A stretch of DNA of 34,807 nucleotides from Candidatus Roizmanbacteria bacterium (GCA_016214055.1 JACRPE010000016.1:1-34807); one strand, 5' to 3'. Positions 13,997 to 21,820 are shown, numbered from the stretch's first letter. Notes: generated from the letters alone by a model not told the origin. Numbers and translations: made by a program.

Positions 13997-15892
13997 TTAG
14001 TAGAGAACTCTTAGTTTTATCGTGTTCGGAATTTTTTTTAATTCTTTTAACATGGCAATGTCATATTGTTTATTTATATCGGTAATCGCATATCCAATCA
14101 CTTCGTTTGTTTTTAAGTATTGGCTTTCGATATTAGCACCCCTATGAGCTAAAATAGCATTTATTGAGGCTAATATACCGGGAACATTATGGTGAATATG
14201 AAGTAACCGGTGAGTTTTCTTTTCGATGGGTGGCGGAGTTATGCGTGGGAAATTTACGCTCAGTTCCGTTGATCCCACATCAATAAAATTGATGAGTTCC
14301 TTTGTGACAAATGAGGCAATGTCTCTTTGAGCTTCGCCCGTTGATCCCGCAATATGAGGAGTGAGGATGACATTGGACATGTTTTGCAAAGGTGTAATAA
14401 ACGTTTCATCTTTTCCTTTAGGTTCCATTGGAAAAACATCGATGGCCGCACCTTTTATTTTTCCGTTTTTAATATATTTAACCATCGCACCGAGGTCTAC
14501 CACATATCCTCGACTTAAGTTTAGAAAAATAACCCCCGGTTTCATAAGTCCGAATTCTTTTTCACCGATAAGATTAATATTTTGCTTGCGACCATCCACA
14601 TGGACTGATATGACATCACTTATCTTAAATAATTCCTTCAAAGAGATACATTTTTTAGCATTGCCAAGGGCGAGGACTTCTGAGGTATCATAAAAATATA
14701 CTTCCATACCAAGGTTTTCGGCCAGAATGGAAAGTTGCGAGCCGATATGTCCGTAACCGATGATACCAAACTTTTTACGGCGGATTTCCGAACTTCCCTG
14801 TGACGATTTATCCCAGATCCCTTGATGGAGACGATTATTTTTATCCATAATATTCCGGGAAAGCATGATTATCTCTCCGAGGGCAAGTTCCACCACGCTT
14901 CGGGTGTTGGAAAAGGGTGCGTTGAATACGGGGACCCCTCTTTTTGCCGCAGATTCTAGGTCGACTTGGTTTGTACCAATGCAATATGCTCCAATTCCTA
15001 ACAGGCGCGGTGCCTTTTGCAAAAGTGACTCTGTGATTTGTGAGCGAGACCGTATTCCGAGTATATGAACATCTCTTATGCGTTCTTCCAGCATTTCATT
15101 ACTGAGGGCTTTTTCATACCACTCAACCGAAAAACCAGTTTTTTCAAAAAAAGTAACCGCATTCTTGTCAATGTTCTCAAGAAGGAGAATTTTTATTCGA
15201 TTTTTTGGATAGGAGACGGATGAGGGAAGCTTATTGGCATATAAAAATTCATCAAAAGATGGTGCAACCTGATCGGCTTGTCCCACTACAGCATCTCTTA
15301 TTACATTTTCAGTAAAAGCTACAAATACTTTGGCCGCTCCCATTTCCTTCAACTCAAAGTCAGTGTATCCATCACCTATTACCACTACATTTCCGGAAAG
15401 ATTGAGTGTTTGGATAGCTTTTATTTTACCTTTTGCCTGAGCCAAGGGATTAGTCCGGTCATAACCGGTATATGTCCCCTGTTTATTAAATATAAATGTG
15501 TTGGCTAAAATATGCGAAGGACGAATCCCAAATGACCGAGTCAGGGGGATGATACATTCTTTAAATCCGCCTGAAACAATATAGATATGTTCTTTATGTT
15601 GCTTAAAAAACTCTTTATTTCTTACGATTGAAGGCGATATATGCTTTTTAAGATAAGAAATAAGTTTATTAATGTGTGTTTTATTGGGTTTGATAAGCTG
15701 AAGACGTTTTTCTAAGCTTTGTGAGAATGGTATCTTACCTTCCATTCCCAGCACAGTTAGATGCTCTATCTCTTCAATTATTTTTTTCCTGTTTGGATTA
15801 CTTTTCAAACATATTGTGGCTAAGAGATCAAGTGTTTCCCCCCTGATAAACGTGCTGTCAAAGTCGATGATGTAATAGGTTTGAGTCTTCAT
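13997..15892 (-). CDS. SerB-SerA fusion: phosphoserine phosphatase + 3-phosphoglycerate dehydrogenase + ACT
   Basis: A 631-residue protein carrying two serine-pathway enzymes. Residues 1-215 are a HAD phosphatase: DFDST (nucleophile Asp10, acid Asp12), SGG (107-109), a Lys near 154, GDGYTDFE (173-180). Residues about 232-545 are a D-isomer hydroxyacid dehydrogenase of the SerA type: GYGHIG NAD-binding loop (379-384) and the catalytic triad Arg461, Glu490, His513, with exactly the E. coli SerA spacing (29 and 23 residues). Residues 561-631 form an ACT domain (HHNVPGILASINAILAHRGA), which in SerA gives serine feedback. The order puts the last pathway step at the N-terminus. The aminotransferase gene follows after 3 bp, completing the pathway. 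No frameshift is seen; the fusion is one continuous frame. Confidence 0.92.
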   Translation of the reverse strand: MKTQTYYIIDFDSTFIRGETLDLLATICLKSNPNRKKIIEEIEHLTVLGMEGKIPFSQSLEKRLQLIKPNKTHINKLISYLKKHISPSIVRNKEFFKQHKEHIYIVSGGFKECIIPLTRSFGIRPSHILANTFIFNKQGTYTGYDRTNPLAQAKGKIKAIQTLNLSGNVVVIGDGYTDFELKEMGAAKVFVAFTENVIRDAVVGQADQVAPSFDEFLYANKLPSSVSYPKNRIKILLLENIDKNAVTFFEKTGFSVEWYEKALSNEMLEERIRDVHILGIRSRSQITESLLQKAPRLLGIGAYCIGTNQVDLESAAKRGVPVFNAPFSNTRSVVELALGEIIMLSRNIMDKNNRLHQGIWDKSSQGSSEIRRKKFGIIGYGHIGSQLSILAENLGMEVYFYDTSEVLALGNAKKCISLKELFKISDVISVHVDGRKQNINLIGEKEFGLMKPGVIFLNLSRGYVVDLGAMVKYIKNGKIKGAAIDVFPMEPKGKDETFITPLQNMSNVILTPHIAGSTGEAQRDIASFVTKELINFIDVGSTELSVNFPRITPPPIEKKTHRLLHIHHNVPGILASINAILAHRGANIESQYLKTNEVIGYAITDINKQYDIAMLKELKKIPNTIKLRVLY

Positions 15893-16047
15893 GGTTGTAT
15901 TCTACAATATATAAAAAAGAAAGAGTTTGCGGATTAGCAGGAGGAATGCGGGGAGTAGTTATTGAGGACGAGAGTGCGGCTGTTCATGAATGTAATTATA
16001 AGGAAGGACCTGATAAATCACAACATTAAATTATATTCCGCAACATC

Positions 16048-16077
16048 CATTCCAGTGAAACACTTCACTGGATCAAG
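16048..16077. repeat. CCAGTGAA-ACAC-TTCACTGG element, intergenic copy
   Basis: The perfect 8-bp hairpin lies at 16052-16071. With its flanks (ATTCCAGTG...CACTGGATCAAG) it matches 20740-20768 inside queA over about 29 bp with one or two differences. The rest of the 15893-16180 gap holds the thyA promoter and otherwise nothing I can name. Confidence 0.8.
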
Positions 16078-16144
16078 TTATCCACATAAAATTTTTACTA
16101 GAAGTCGTCATGATTGAGAAATCAACATAGATAGGGTTTTATTC

Positions 16145-16172
16145 TTGCAATATTTTGTTGAGTGACTATAAT
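16145..16172 (+). promoter_or_regulatory. promoter of the thyA-folA cluster, leaderless type
   Basis: TTGCAA (16145-16150), a 16-nt spacer, and TATAAT (16167-16172); the thyA ATG at 16181 follows after 8 nt. Confidence 0.65.
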
Positions 16173-16180
16173 GAGGGAAA

Positions 16181-17185
16181 ATGAAACATCCCGAATATCA
16201 GTATTTGGACTTAATGCGGGATATTTTGGATCACGGGGTAAGGAAGGTTGATCGAGGGACGGGGGACGCATCATATTCGGTCTTCGGCCGTCAAATCCGG
16301 TTTGATCTTTCAAAAGGCTTCCCCCTTCTTACCACAAAAAAAGTCTACTGGAAGGGAGTGCTTCACGAGCTATATTGGTTTATGTCTGGCCAGTCAAACA
16401 TAAAATATCTCGTCGACAATAATGTACACATCTGGGATGATTACCCCTATCGAATATATCTCGAGAAAAGTCAAAAGTCAAAAGTTAAAAGTCAAAAGTT
16501 ACCAGAAGATGTGTTTATTGACAAAATAAAAATGGATGCGAAGTTTGCGAAAAAGTGGGGGAATTTGCCAAAAATCTATGGAGAGCTATGGAGAAAGTGG
16601 CCCTGTAAATCTAAAGATTTACAGGGTAAACCCAGAACCATCGATCAACTTAAGTGGGTTATTCAGGAGATAAAAGATGACCCTGCGGCCCACAATCTCA
16701 TCGTAAATTCCTGGAATCCGGAATACCTTTATACCATGGCAACCCTGAAGGACGCCTCCCGTTTTCCCATCTGCCACAACATGTATCAGGTAAATATTAT
16801 TGATGGAAAATTATCGTTGCAGTTGTATCAAAGAAGCGCCGATATATTTTTGGGCGTTCCCTTCAATATTGCCAGTTACGCCCTGCTTACTCTTATTCTG
16901 GCAAAAGTAACAGGATATCAGCCAGGGGAATTTGTTCATACGTTTGGCGATGTACATATTTACGAGCTGCATTTAAATCAGGTAAAGGAACAACTGAAAA
17001 GAGCCCCAAAAAAATTTCCCAATATACGTTTCAACAATGGTTTTAAGACAATAGACGATTTTAAGCCTCATTATGTAGATCTTATTGATTATGATCCCTA
17101 TCCGCCCATAAAAGCATCTCTTAGCGTGACGGGTGGGTTATATGATCAAAATTTGAAGCTAATAAAAAAACTTAAGGCCACATGA
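16181..17185 (+). CDS. thyA: thymidylate synthase
   Basis: A 334-residue ThyA (usually about 264-320), making dTMP from dUMP with methylene-tetrahydrofolate. The catalytic Cys198 is in RFPICHNMYQ, the phosphate-binding Arg218 in YQRSADIFLG, and the substrate Asn229 in VPFNIASY; the folate-site and C-terminal regions (FVHTFGDVHIYELHLNQ) are intact. Extra length comes from two repeat-encoded inserts: LEKSQKSKVKSQKL, from five AAAAGTy heptamers (16466-16500), and PCKSKDLQGK, from a perfect palindrome (16601-16626) just before the IDQL motif. Both lie in regions where ThyA loops vary. It overlaps or abuts folA and starts next to its own promoter. Confidence 0.95.
   Translation: MKHPEYQYLDLMRDILDHGVRKVDRGTGDASYSVFGRQIRFDLSKGFPLLTTKKVYWKGVLHELYWFMSGQSNIKYLVDNNVHIWDDYPYRIYLEKSQKSKVKSQKLPEDVFIDKIKMDAKFAKKWGNLPKIYGELWRKWPCKSKDLQGKPRTIDQLKWVIQEIKDDPAAHNLIVNSWNPEYLYTMATLKDASRFPICHNMYQVNIIDGKLSLQLYQRSADIFLGVPFNIASYALLTLILAKVTGYQPGEFVHTFGDVHIYELHLNQVKEQLKRAPKKFPNIRFNNGFKTIDDFKPHYVDLIDYDPYPPIKASLSVTGGLYDQNLKLIKKLKAT
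16466..16500 (+). repeat. five AAAAGTC/T heptamers inside thyA
   Basis: AAAAGTC, AAAAGTC, AAAAGTT, AAAAGTC, AAAAGTT in perfect tandem. They encode a Lys/Ser/Gln-rich insert. Confidence 0.9.
16601..16626. repeat. perfect 12-bp inverted repeat inside thyA
   Basis: CCCTGTAAATCT (16601-16612), AA, AGATTTACAGGG (16615-16626). It is read in frame as part of an insert that other thymidylate synthases lack. Confidence 0.85.
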
Positions 17186-17195
17186 CAACGCGTTA

Positions 17196-17214
17196 TCCAA
17201 CCGCGTCGGTTGGA
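17196..17214. repeat. TCCAACCG-CGT-CGGTTGGA hairpin between thyA and folA
   Basis: A perfect 8-bp stem in the 47 bp between the thyA stop and the preferred folA start. If translation began at the ATG overlapping the thyA stop (17182), this hairpin would encode part of a 17-residue extension foreign to DHFR. Confidence 0.7.
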
Positions 17215-17232
17215 AATGGCTATATTTTCAAC

Positions 17233-17745
17233 ATGAATAATCCGAAAATCAGCATAATTTGTGCCTTATCTGAGAACCGCGTGATTGGACAGGGTGACCG
17301 GATCCCTTGGCATATCAAAGCAGACCTTATACATTTTAAAGAAAAAACATTTCATCACACCATCATCATGGGAAGAAACACGTTTGATTCGTTGTTAGGA
17401 TATTATGAGAGGAGTGGTCGGCCGATGCCGGAGAGGAACAATATCATCGTCACTCACGATGCTAACTACAACCCAAAGCAGGCAAACTGTTTTGTAGTTG
17501 ATTCAATAGATAAGGCTCTGCAAAAGGCAAAAGAGATTGAAAAGAAAGAGGTATTTATCTCGGGTGGGGAACAGATATTTAAACAAACTATTCATTTGGC
17601 CGACAAATTATATTTGACGATTGTAAACGGGAATTTTGAGGGAGATAAATATTTTCCCGATTATTCGATGTTTAAAAAAGCCATTTCAAAGGAGGAAAAA
17701 GAGGAGAAAGGGCAGAGGTTTACATTTATTGAACTAATTAGATAG
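17233..17745 (+). CDS. folA: dihydrofolate reductase
   Basis: 170 residues from the ATG at 17233 (MNNPKISIICALSENRVIG). It regenerates tetrahydrofolate consumed by ThyA, whose gene is immediately upstream. Visible motifs: VIGQGDRIPWHIKADLIHFK, with the substrate-binding Asp in the helix-B region; IIMGRNTFDSL for NADPH; and VFISGGEQIF. An alternative start at 17182 overlaps the thyA stop (ATGA) and adds 17 residues. I prefer 17233, because DHFR normally begins with this strand and a TATATT lies 6 nt before it. Length is normal. Confidence 0.93.
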   Translation: MNNPKISIICALSENRVIGQGDRIPWHIKADLIHFKEKTFHHTIIMGRNTFDSLLGYYERSGRPMPERNNIIVTHDANYNPKQANCFVVDSIDKALQKAKEIEKKEVFISGGEQIFKQTIHLADKLYLTIVNGNFEGDKYFPDYSMFKKAISKEEKEEKGQRFTFIELIR

Positions 17746-17764
17746 ATCGCCTATTTATTATTAA

Positions 17765-17851
17765 TTGTCATCTCGAACGAAGTGAGAGATCTAGGCCAAT
17801 AGGCCGCAAAGACGCTTCGCTAGATTTCTCAGCTACGCTTCGAAATGACAA
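17765..17851. repeat. 87-bp imperfect palindrome with TTGTCAT/ATGACAA ends
   Basis: The left arm TTGTCATCTCGAACGAAG continues into TGAGAGATCT; the right arm AGATTTCTCAGCTACGCTTC continues into GAAATGACAA, complementary with several mismatches. GGCC-AATA-GGCC lies in the centre. It has the same end type (GTCAT...ATGAC) as the elements in the glycosyltransferase gene, queA and 10212-10293. Confidence 0.8.
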
Positions 17852-17862
17852 GAAGCTCTTTT

Positions 17863-18165
17863 ATGAAAAACCCAAAAGATCTTGAAGAGGCATTTGAGGA
17901 AGTGTGCCTGGAAATGAAGGCGATGTTTGTGCAAAAACACAAGGATTATGGCAAAGGGAACATCCTCGACACGGGCGAGATGGGGATTGCATACCGGATA
18001 AGTGACAAGTTAAATAGGCTCAAAAACCTCCTCCTGGCAAATAAAAATCCCAAGAATGAATCAATTGATGACAGTTGGATGGATATAGGGGTTTATGGCG
18101 TAATTGCCCTTATGTTTCGCAGGCGCTGGTTTCAAAAGCTTGAATTAAAGAAGAAAAAGAAGTAA
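17863..18165 (+). CDS. Nmad1-like (DUF1599) nucleotide-modification-associated protein
   Basis: 100 residues from the ATG at 17863. An upstream in-frame ATG (17845) lies inside the palindrome arm and is discounted. The protein has the DUF1599 / nucleotide-modification-associated domain 1 pattern: KHKDYGKGNILDTGEMGIAYRI, then DKLNRLKNLL, then SIDDSWMDIGVYGVIALM, an all-alpha fold similar to MazG-type NTP pyrophosphatases with acidic metal ligands. The basic C-terminus is KKKKK. It follows thyA and folA, which fits a role in nucleotide-pool handling. The exact reaction is not known for the family. Confidence 0.75.
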   Translation: MKNPKDLEEAFEEVCLEMKAMFVQKHKDYGKGNILDTGEMGIAYRISDKLNRLKNLLLANKNPKNESIDDSWMDIGVYGVIALMFRRRWFQKLELKKKKK

Positions 18166-18174
18166 TATAAAAAC

Positions 18175-20028
18175 ATGAAGAAGCTTCCATTATTTTTCAT
18201 GCCCGCATTGTTTATCCTTTTTTTTCTCCCATCTTATTCGTATGCTAAGAACAAATATGCAGAGAAGTCCCAGCAATGGAAATGTCTCACAGTACCCGCC
18301 GTGGGGAAAAAGGCTATCGATTGCCGATTTGACGAGGCGGGTTGTTCAAAAGAGGGAGTGGCCGGTCACCGGATAAAGTTAACACAGACAGGATTGACCC
18401 CAAACAAAGACGTATATGTCATCGGTTGTATTGGAACCTCCACCGGCAATTTACTCTGTACTACGGGAAATAAAGACGCTGATGATGCTGTTTATGGCGA
18501 TTGGGAGGGGGGAAAACTCAAAACCAGTGCACCAAATTTGAAAAATTTGATGAGCGATCCCGACATTAAGTATGAATTTCAGGGGTTGTATAAAAATGGG
18601 ACAACACGAATGGAGCCTCCTAGTCCGTTTAAACCGGTGGGTACGGCTCTTACAAGTCAGAAAGAATGGTACGAGTGGCAAGATTATACGCCAAAGGAGA
18701 TGAACCGCAAATGGCTTACTTTCCAATGGGGCGACCCAACAACAGCGGCTCCGGTTGGAAAAGGAGGGGGCAATCAACAAGGGACGTTCAGTTTTAATTT
18801 TTTAAATACTTCAAAAGACTGTGCTTCCATCGCATGGGATCCTTATGGCAGGTTATTTGACTCTTCAACTCTTGAACCCATCGATAATACCCAGATAACT
18901 CTTCAAATAAATAAAGGAGGAGTATTTTCAGCCATGACATCCGCCGATCTTTTGGGAGGAAATCTTATCAATCCTCAACAAGTTTATGAAGATGGAGCAT
19001 TCAGTTTTATAGTTCCGGATGGAGACTATAAATTATTGCCAACCCTACCTTATGTGACCGACTTGGCAAAGATCGATCCAAACTATAAAAAGGCATACTC
19101 GGAAATATATGCGGGAGAAGTGATACAACAACGCGGGGCGATCCAACATAGAGATATTGCTATCGCAACTCAAAACACGAACACCACACCCAAGGCAATC
19201 AGCTTTTTCTACGATGCTACCCCATACGGAACCATCGCGCTTGACGGAACAGTTTCACACCCTCTCACAAAAATTAATGTAAAGACCGCTAAAGTCTCGA
19301 CCGTTCATCCTTCGTCAAAAATACCCTATCGGACTATACAGACAGCACAAGCTGACAAAATGGGAAAATTTAATTTCACCGTCGATCAGAATAAATTTGA
19401 AAAAACAGGGAGCTACACGGAAATTATTGCGGGTATTGAACTCGTTAAAGTAGATCTTCGCACAGGCACTGAAAGCAGCGCTTCTTCACAGACAGTCGCG
19501 CTTGAACCCATTCCTCAATATTTAGAAGGGTATGCATATAATTCAATGGGAACCGTGCTTCCCAATACTACCGTGGGAGTTTATCTTTCATCAGGAGTGA
19601 GTTCTGTTGCTGAGGTGATAACCGATGAAAACGGACTGTTCAAAATCACGACCGATTCCTTGCCAAGCAGTACTTATAATCTTCGTTACACAACAAAAAC
19701 AGGAGTAACGTTTGTCGTTAAACCTTCAACGTTCCTTGCCCAGAATCAACAATACTATGCTCAAAATAAGCTAAGTCCCTATGTTGGAAGATATATAGGA
19801 GGCACGGTAGCCCCGACAGGAGACCCAATAAATAAAGTAACATCCCAAAATAAAGGAGCCAATATCCAGTCTTCGGAAAAACAGGAGGATCAAAAAATGA
19901 CAAATAAACAAATTCAAAATAATCAAATTCCATCGCAAACGCTCGTTCTCGTCTTAATTCTCGTACTTCTTCTGGGAGGAGTGGTTGGGGTGGTAATATA
20001 TCTCAAAAAGAAAAAAACGAGCATATGA
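18175..20028 (+). CDS. membrane-anchored surface protein with carboxypeptidase-regulatory-like domains
   Basis: A 617-residue exported protein. Its signal peptide covers about residues 1-24 (MKKLPLFFMPALFILFFLPS, ending SYA). The ectodomain begins with a Cys-containing region (KCLTVP..., DCRFDEAGCS). Several beta-sandwich segments follow; the clearest is LEGYAYNSMGTVLPNTTVGV...TDENGLFKITTDSLP (about 448-510), a carboxypeptidase-regulatory/Ig-like repeat, with a similar earlier unit at about 350-430. A Gln/Asn-rich linker precedes a C-terminal TM helix (LVLVLILVLLLGGVVGVVIY) and KKKKTS. Its role could be cell-surface structure or adhesion. The stop overlaps the queA start by 4 bp (ATGA). Confidence 0.8.
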   Translation: MKKLPLFFMPALFILFFLPSYSYAKNKYAEKSQQWKCLTVPAVGKKAIDCRFDEAGCSKEGVAGHRIKLTQTGLTPNKDVYVIGCIGTSTGNLLCTTGNKDADDAVYGDWEGGKLKTSAPNLKNLMSDPDIKYEFQGLYKNGTTRMEPPSPFKPVGTALTSQKEWYEWQDYTPKEMNRKWLTFQWGDPTTAAPVGKGGGNQQGTFSFNFLNTSKDCASIAWDPYGRLFDSSTLEPIDNTQITLQINKGGVFSAMTSADLLGGNLINPQQVYEDGAFSFIVPDGDYKLLPTLPYVTDLAKIDPNYKKAYSEIYAGEVIQQRGAIQHRDIAIATQNTNTTPKAISFFYDATPYGTIALDGTVSHPLTKINVKTAKVSTVHPSSKIPYRTIQTAQADKMGKFNFTVDQNKFEKTGSYTEIIAGIELVKVDLRTGTESSASSQTVALEPIPQYLEGYAYNSMGTVLPNTTVGVYLSSGVSSVAEVITDENGLFKITTDSLPSSTYNLRYTTKTGVTFVVKPSTFLAQNQQYYAQNKLSPYVGRYIGGTVAPTGDPINKVTSQNKGANIQSSEKQEDQKMTNKQIQNNQIPSQTLVLVLILVLLLGGVVGVVIYLKKKKTSI

Positions 20029-21143
20029 TCCGGATAGAAGACTACGAATACGATCTTCCTCCTGGGCTCATTGCAAGGCAGCCCGCGGTGCCGAGGGACA
20101 CATCACGCCTCTTTATCTACGACACACAAAAAAATAAGATAACTTTCGATTATTTTTATAATGTTGTAAATCATCTTCCCGAGAACTCATTCCTTGTTCT
20201 TAACGAAACCAAAGTTCTTCCGTCTCGGGTCGCGTTGACAAAAGCACTGGGTGGTAAAGTTAATGTCTTCTTTCTTGTGAATGAGCAGATGGATGATCCA
20301 AATACCATGAGAGTGATGGTTGATCGTAAGGTTAAGATAGGGGATAAGTTATTTTTCAATAAAGAAGATTCAGTGGAAGTGATTGCACAAGACAAACATC
20401 TTTTTACGGTGAGAATTCCTTTTGGAAAAAATCGATTGTTTCAACTACTTGAACAAAAGGGGACCATGCCCGTCCCTTTGTACATAAAAAATTCACCCCT
20501 GAGCCGGGATGAGCTCAGGCAAAAATATCAGACCATCTTTGCTCGCCAAAATGGGTCGGCGGCGGCTCCAACGGCCTCTTTACACTTTACCGAAGATGTA
20601 TTTATGTCATTAAAGAAAAAAAATATTGAACGGTTTTTCATCACCCTTCACGTGGGATTGGGTACGTTTGCCCCAGTGAGCGAAAAGAACATTTCTGAAA
20701 AAAAACTACACGAAGAATGGTATGAAATTCCTGAAAACATATTCCAGTGTAACACTTCACTGGATCAAGAGAAAAAGAGGCTTGTGGCCGTTGGGACGAC
20801 GGTTGTGAGGACGCTTGAATCGATGAGTCTGTCATTGCGACCCTCCGAATCGGAGGGGAAGCAATCTAATAATAAGATTGCCGCGGCCCCTTCGACTGAT
20901 GCTCAGGGTCCTCGCAATGACACTACTTTTAAAACAGATCTTTTTATTTATCCGCCCTACGAGTTCAAAATGGTGGATCATCTCATCACTAACTTTCACC
21001 TTCCCGGGTCGTCACTAATGATGTTGGTTGAGGCTTTTTTACAGCATAAAAAGGCCAAAAGGAGCTTAATTGAACTGTATCAGGTGGCGATCATGGAAAA
21101 GTTTCGGTTTTATTCATTTGGGGATGGGATGTTAATATTGTGA
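20025..21143 (+). CDS. queA: S-adenosylmethionine:tRNA ribosyltransferase-isomerase (QueA)
   Basis: A 372-residue QueA (usually about 340-350). It transfers the ribosyl part of SAM to preQ1 in tRNA, forming epoxyqueuosine. Family blocks are clear: YDLPPGLIARQP at the start, FLVLNETKVLPSRV, FARQNGSAAAPTASLHFTED, ITLHVGLGTFAPV, VAVGTTVVRTLES, and NFHLPGSSLMMLVEAFL. Two repeat-derived inserts occur: a short one (FQCNTSLDQ) from the CCAGTG/CACTGG element, and a longer one of about 30 residues (starting LRPSESEGKQ) from a 91-bp palindrome at 20831-20921, placed between the RTLES motif and the next conserved strand (FIYPPYEF). tgt lies 0.7 kb downstream. Confidence 0.95.
   Translation: MIRIEDYEYDLPPGLIARQPAVPRDTSRLFIYDTQKNKITFDYFYNVVNHLPENSFLVLNETKVLPSRVALTKALGGKVNVFFLVNEQMDDPNTMRVMVDRKVKIGDKLFFNKEDSVEVIAQDKHLFTVRIPFGKNRLFQLLEQKGTMPVPLYIKNSPLSRDELRQKYQTIFARQNGSAAAPTASLHFTEDVFMSLKKKNIERFFITLHVGLGTFAPVSEKNISEKKLHEEWYEIPENIFQCNTSLDQEKKRLVAVGTTVVRTLESMSLSLRPSESEGKQSNNKIAAAPSTDAQGPRNDTTFKTDLFIYPPYEFKMVDHLITNFHLPGSSLMMLVEAFLQHKKAKRSLIELYQVAIMEKFRFYSFGDGMLIL
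20740..20768. repeat. CCAGTG...CACTGG element inside queA
   Basis: Nearly identical to 16048-16077. CCAGTG (20744-20749) pairs with CACTGG (20758-20763). Read in frame as FQCNTSLDQ. Confidence 0.8.
20831..20921. repeat. 91-bp composite palindrome inside queA
   Basis: Outer arms GTCATTGCGA (20831-20840) and TCGCAATGAC (20912-20921) are perfectly complementary. Inside are CCCTCCGA-A-TCGGAGGG (20841-20857) and GCAATCT/AGATTGC (20861-20881). It is translated in frame as a foreign loop of QueA. Confidence 0.9.
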
Positions 21144-21166
21144 TTTGCATCGGGATGACGGATAAA

Positions 21167-21211
21167 ACACACCCCTCGTTCCCCTCTCGAGAGGGGATGC
21201 AAGGGGTGTGT
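21167..21211. repeat. nested palindrome after queA
   Basis: Outer arms ACACACCCCT (21167-21176) and AGGGGTGTGT (21202-21211) enclose the perfect palindrome CCCCTCTCGAGAGGGG (21181-21196). No T-run follows, so it is not an obvious terminator. Confidence 0.8.
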
Positions 21212-21233
21212 GTAACTTCCACGAATTTTCTCG

Positions 21234-21262
21234 TTGACAATTTATCTTCTGAGGCTTATCAT
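21234..21262 (+). promoter_or_regulatory. promoter of the 21310 membrane-protein gene
   Basis: Consensus TTGACA (21234-21239), a 17-nt spacer, and TATCAT (21257-21262). The leader would be about 40 nt, the longest in the window, and contains the inverted repeat TGCAAC...GTTGCA, a possible small hairpin before the ATG. Confidence 0.7.
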
Positions 21263-21309
21263 CAGGGTAATGCAACGAAACATTATATATTGTTGCACTT
21301 TATGCACCT

Positions 21310-21771
21310 ATGCCCACTCCACAGAAAGATTACAAATCATATTTAGGTGATCTCGAGAAGCTGGCCGATGAGTATCTTGTTAAAAAAGCTCCCGGACTTC
21401 CCGAAGGAGTCAAAGAAGCAATCGTCAAATTTGGACCTTGGATTTCACTTATTCTTATGGTCATATCAGCCCCTCTCATCCTCGGATTTTTGGGCTTAGG
21501 AACACTCATGATGCCATTCGGGTACTTGGGTGGATTGCAGGCTGGCATGGGTTACACGGCTAGTATGATCTTTACTGCAGTCATCATGGTTATGGAGTTA
21601 ATCGCCCTTCCCGGACTTTTTAAACGGGCAAAATCAGGGTGGACCATGATGTATTACGCGACTCTCCTTGGAGCGGTCCAGAATGCAGTGGCATTTAACT
21701 GGGGAGGATTGGTCATCGGAACTATTTTAGGACTTTATGTTTTGTTCCAGGTCAAGAGTTACTATAAATAA
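21310..21771 (+). CDS. small integral membrane protein, unknown
   Basis: A 153-residue protein with a charged N-terminal ~45 residues (DYKSYLGDLEKLADEYL...) followed by about four hydrophobic segments: GPWISLILMVISAPLILGFL, the Gly-rich LGTLMMPFGYLGGLQAG, MIFTAVIMVMELIALPGLF, and an NWGGLVIGTILGLYVLFQV end. No family is recognised. It has its own strong promoter and terminator (21798-21820), so it is a single-gene unit between queA and tgt. The Gly/Met-rich membrane part suggests a small structural or transport-related protein, but nothing specific can be claimed. Confidence 0.75.
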   Translation: MPTPQKDYKSYLGDLEKLADEYLVKKAPGLPEGVKEAIVKFGPWISLILMVISAPLILGFLGLGTLMMPFGYLGGLQAGMGYTASMIFTAVIMVMELIALPGLFKRAKSGWTMMYYATLLGAVQNAVAFNWGGLVIGTILGLYVLFQVKSYYK

Positions 21772-21797
21772 CTAATATTTTTTTTCGAAATAAGAAG

Positions 21798-21820
21798 GCG
21801 CCGGGAAACCGGCGCTTTTT
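21798..21820 (+). terminator. Rho-independent terminator
   Basis: Stem GCGCCGG (21798-21804), loop GAAA, CCGGCGC (21809-21815), followed by TTTTT. It lies 26 bp after the membrane-protein stop codon and is the only textbook terminator seen in the window. Confidence 0.92.

Noticed and set aside
16466-16500. Heptamer array as a CRISPR
   Set aside because: Units are 7 bp without unique spacers and lie inside thyA.
17182-17232. folA start at the ATG overlapping the thyA stop
   Set aside because: It would add 17 residues encoded largely by a hairpin, while DHFR normally begins at the strand starting with the ATG at 17233. Not fully excluded.
21140-21346. 68-residue plus-strand frame after queA
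   Set aside because: It crosses a nested palindrome and the promoter of the next gene and has no protein-like features.
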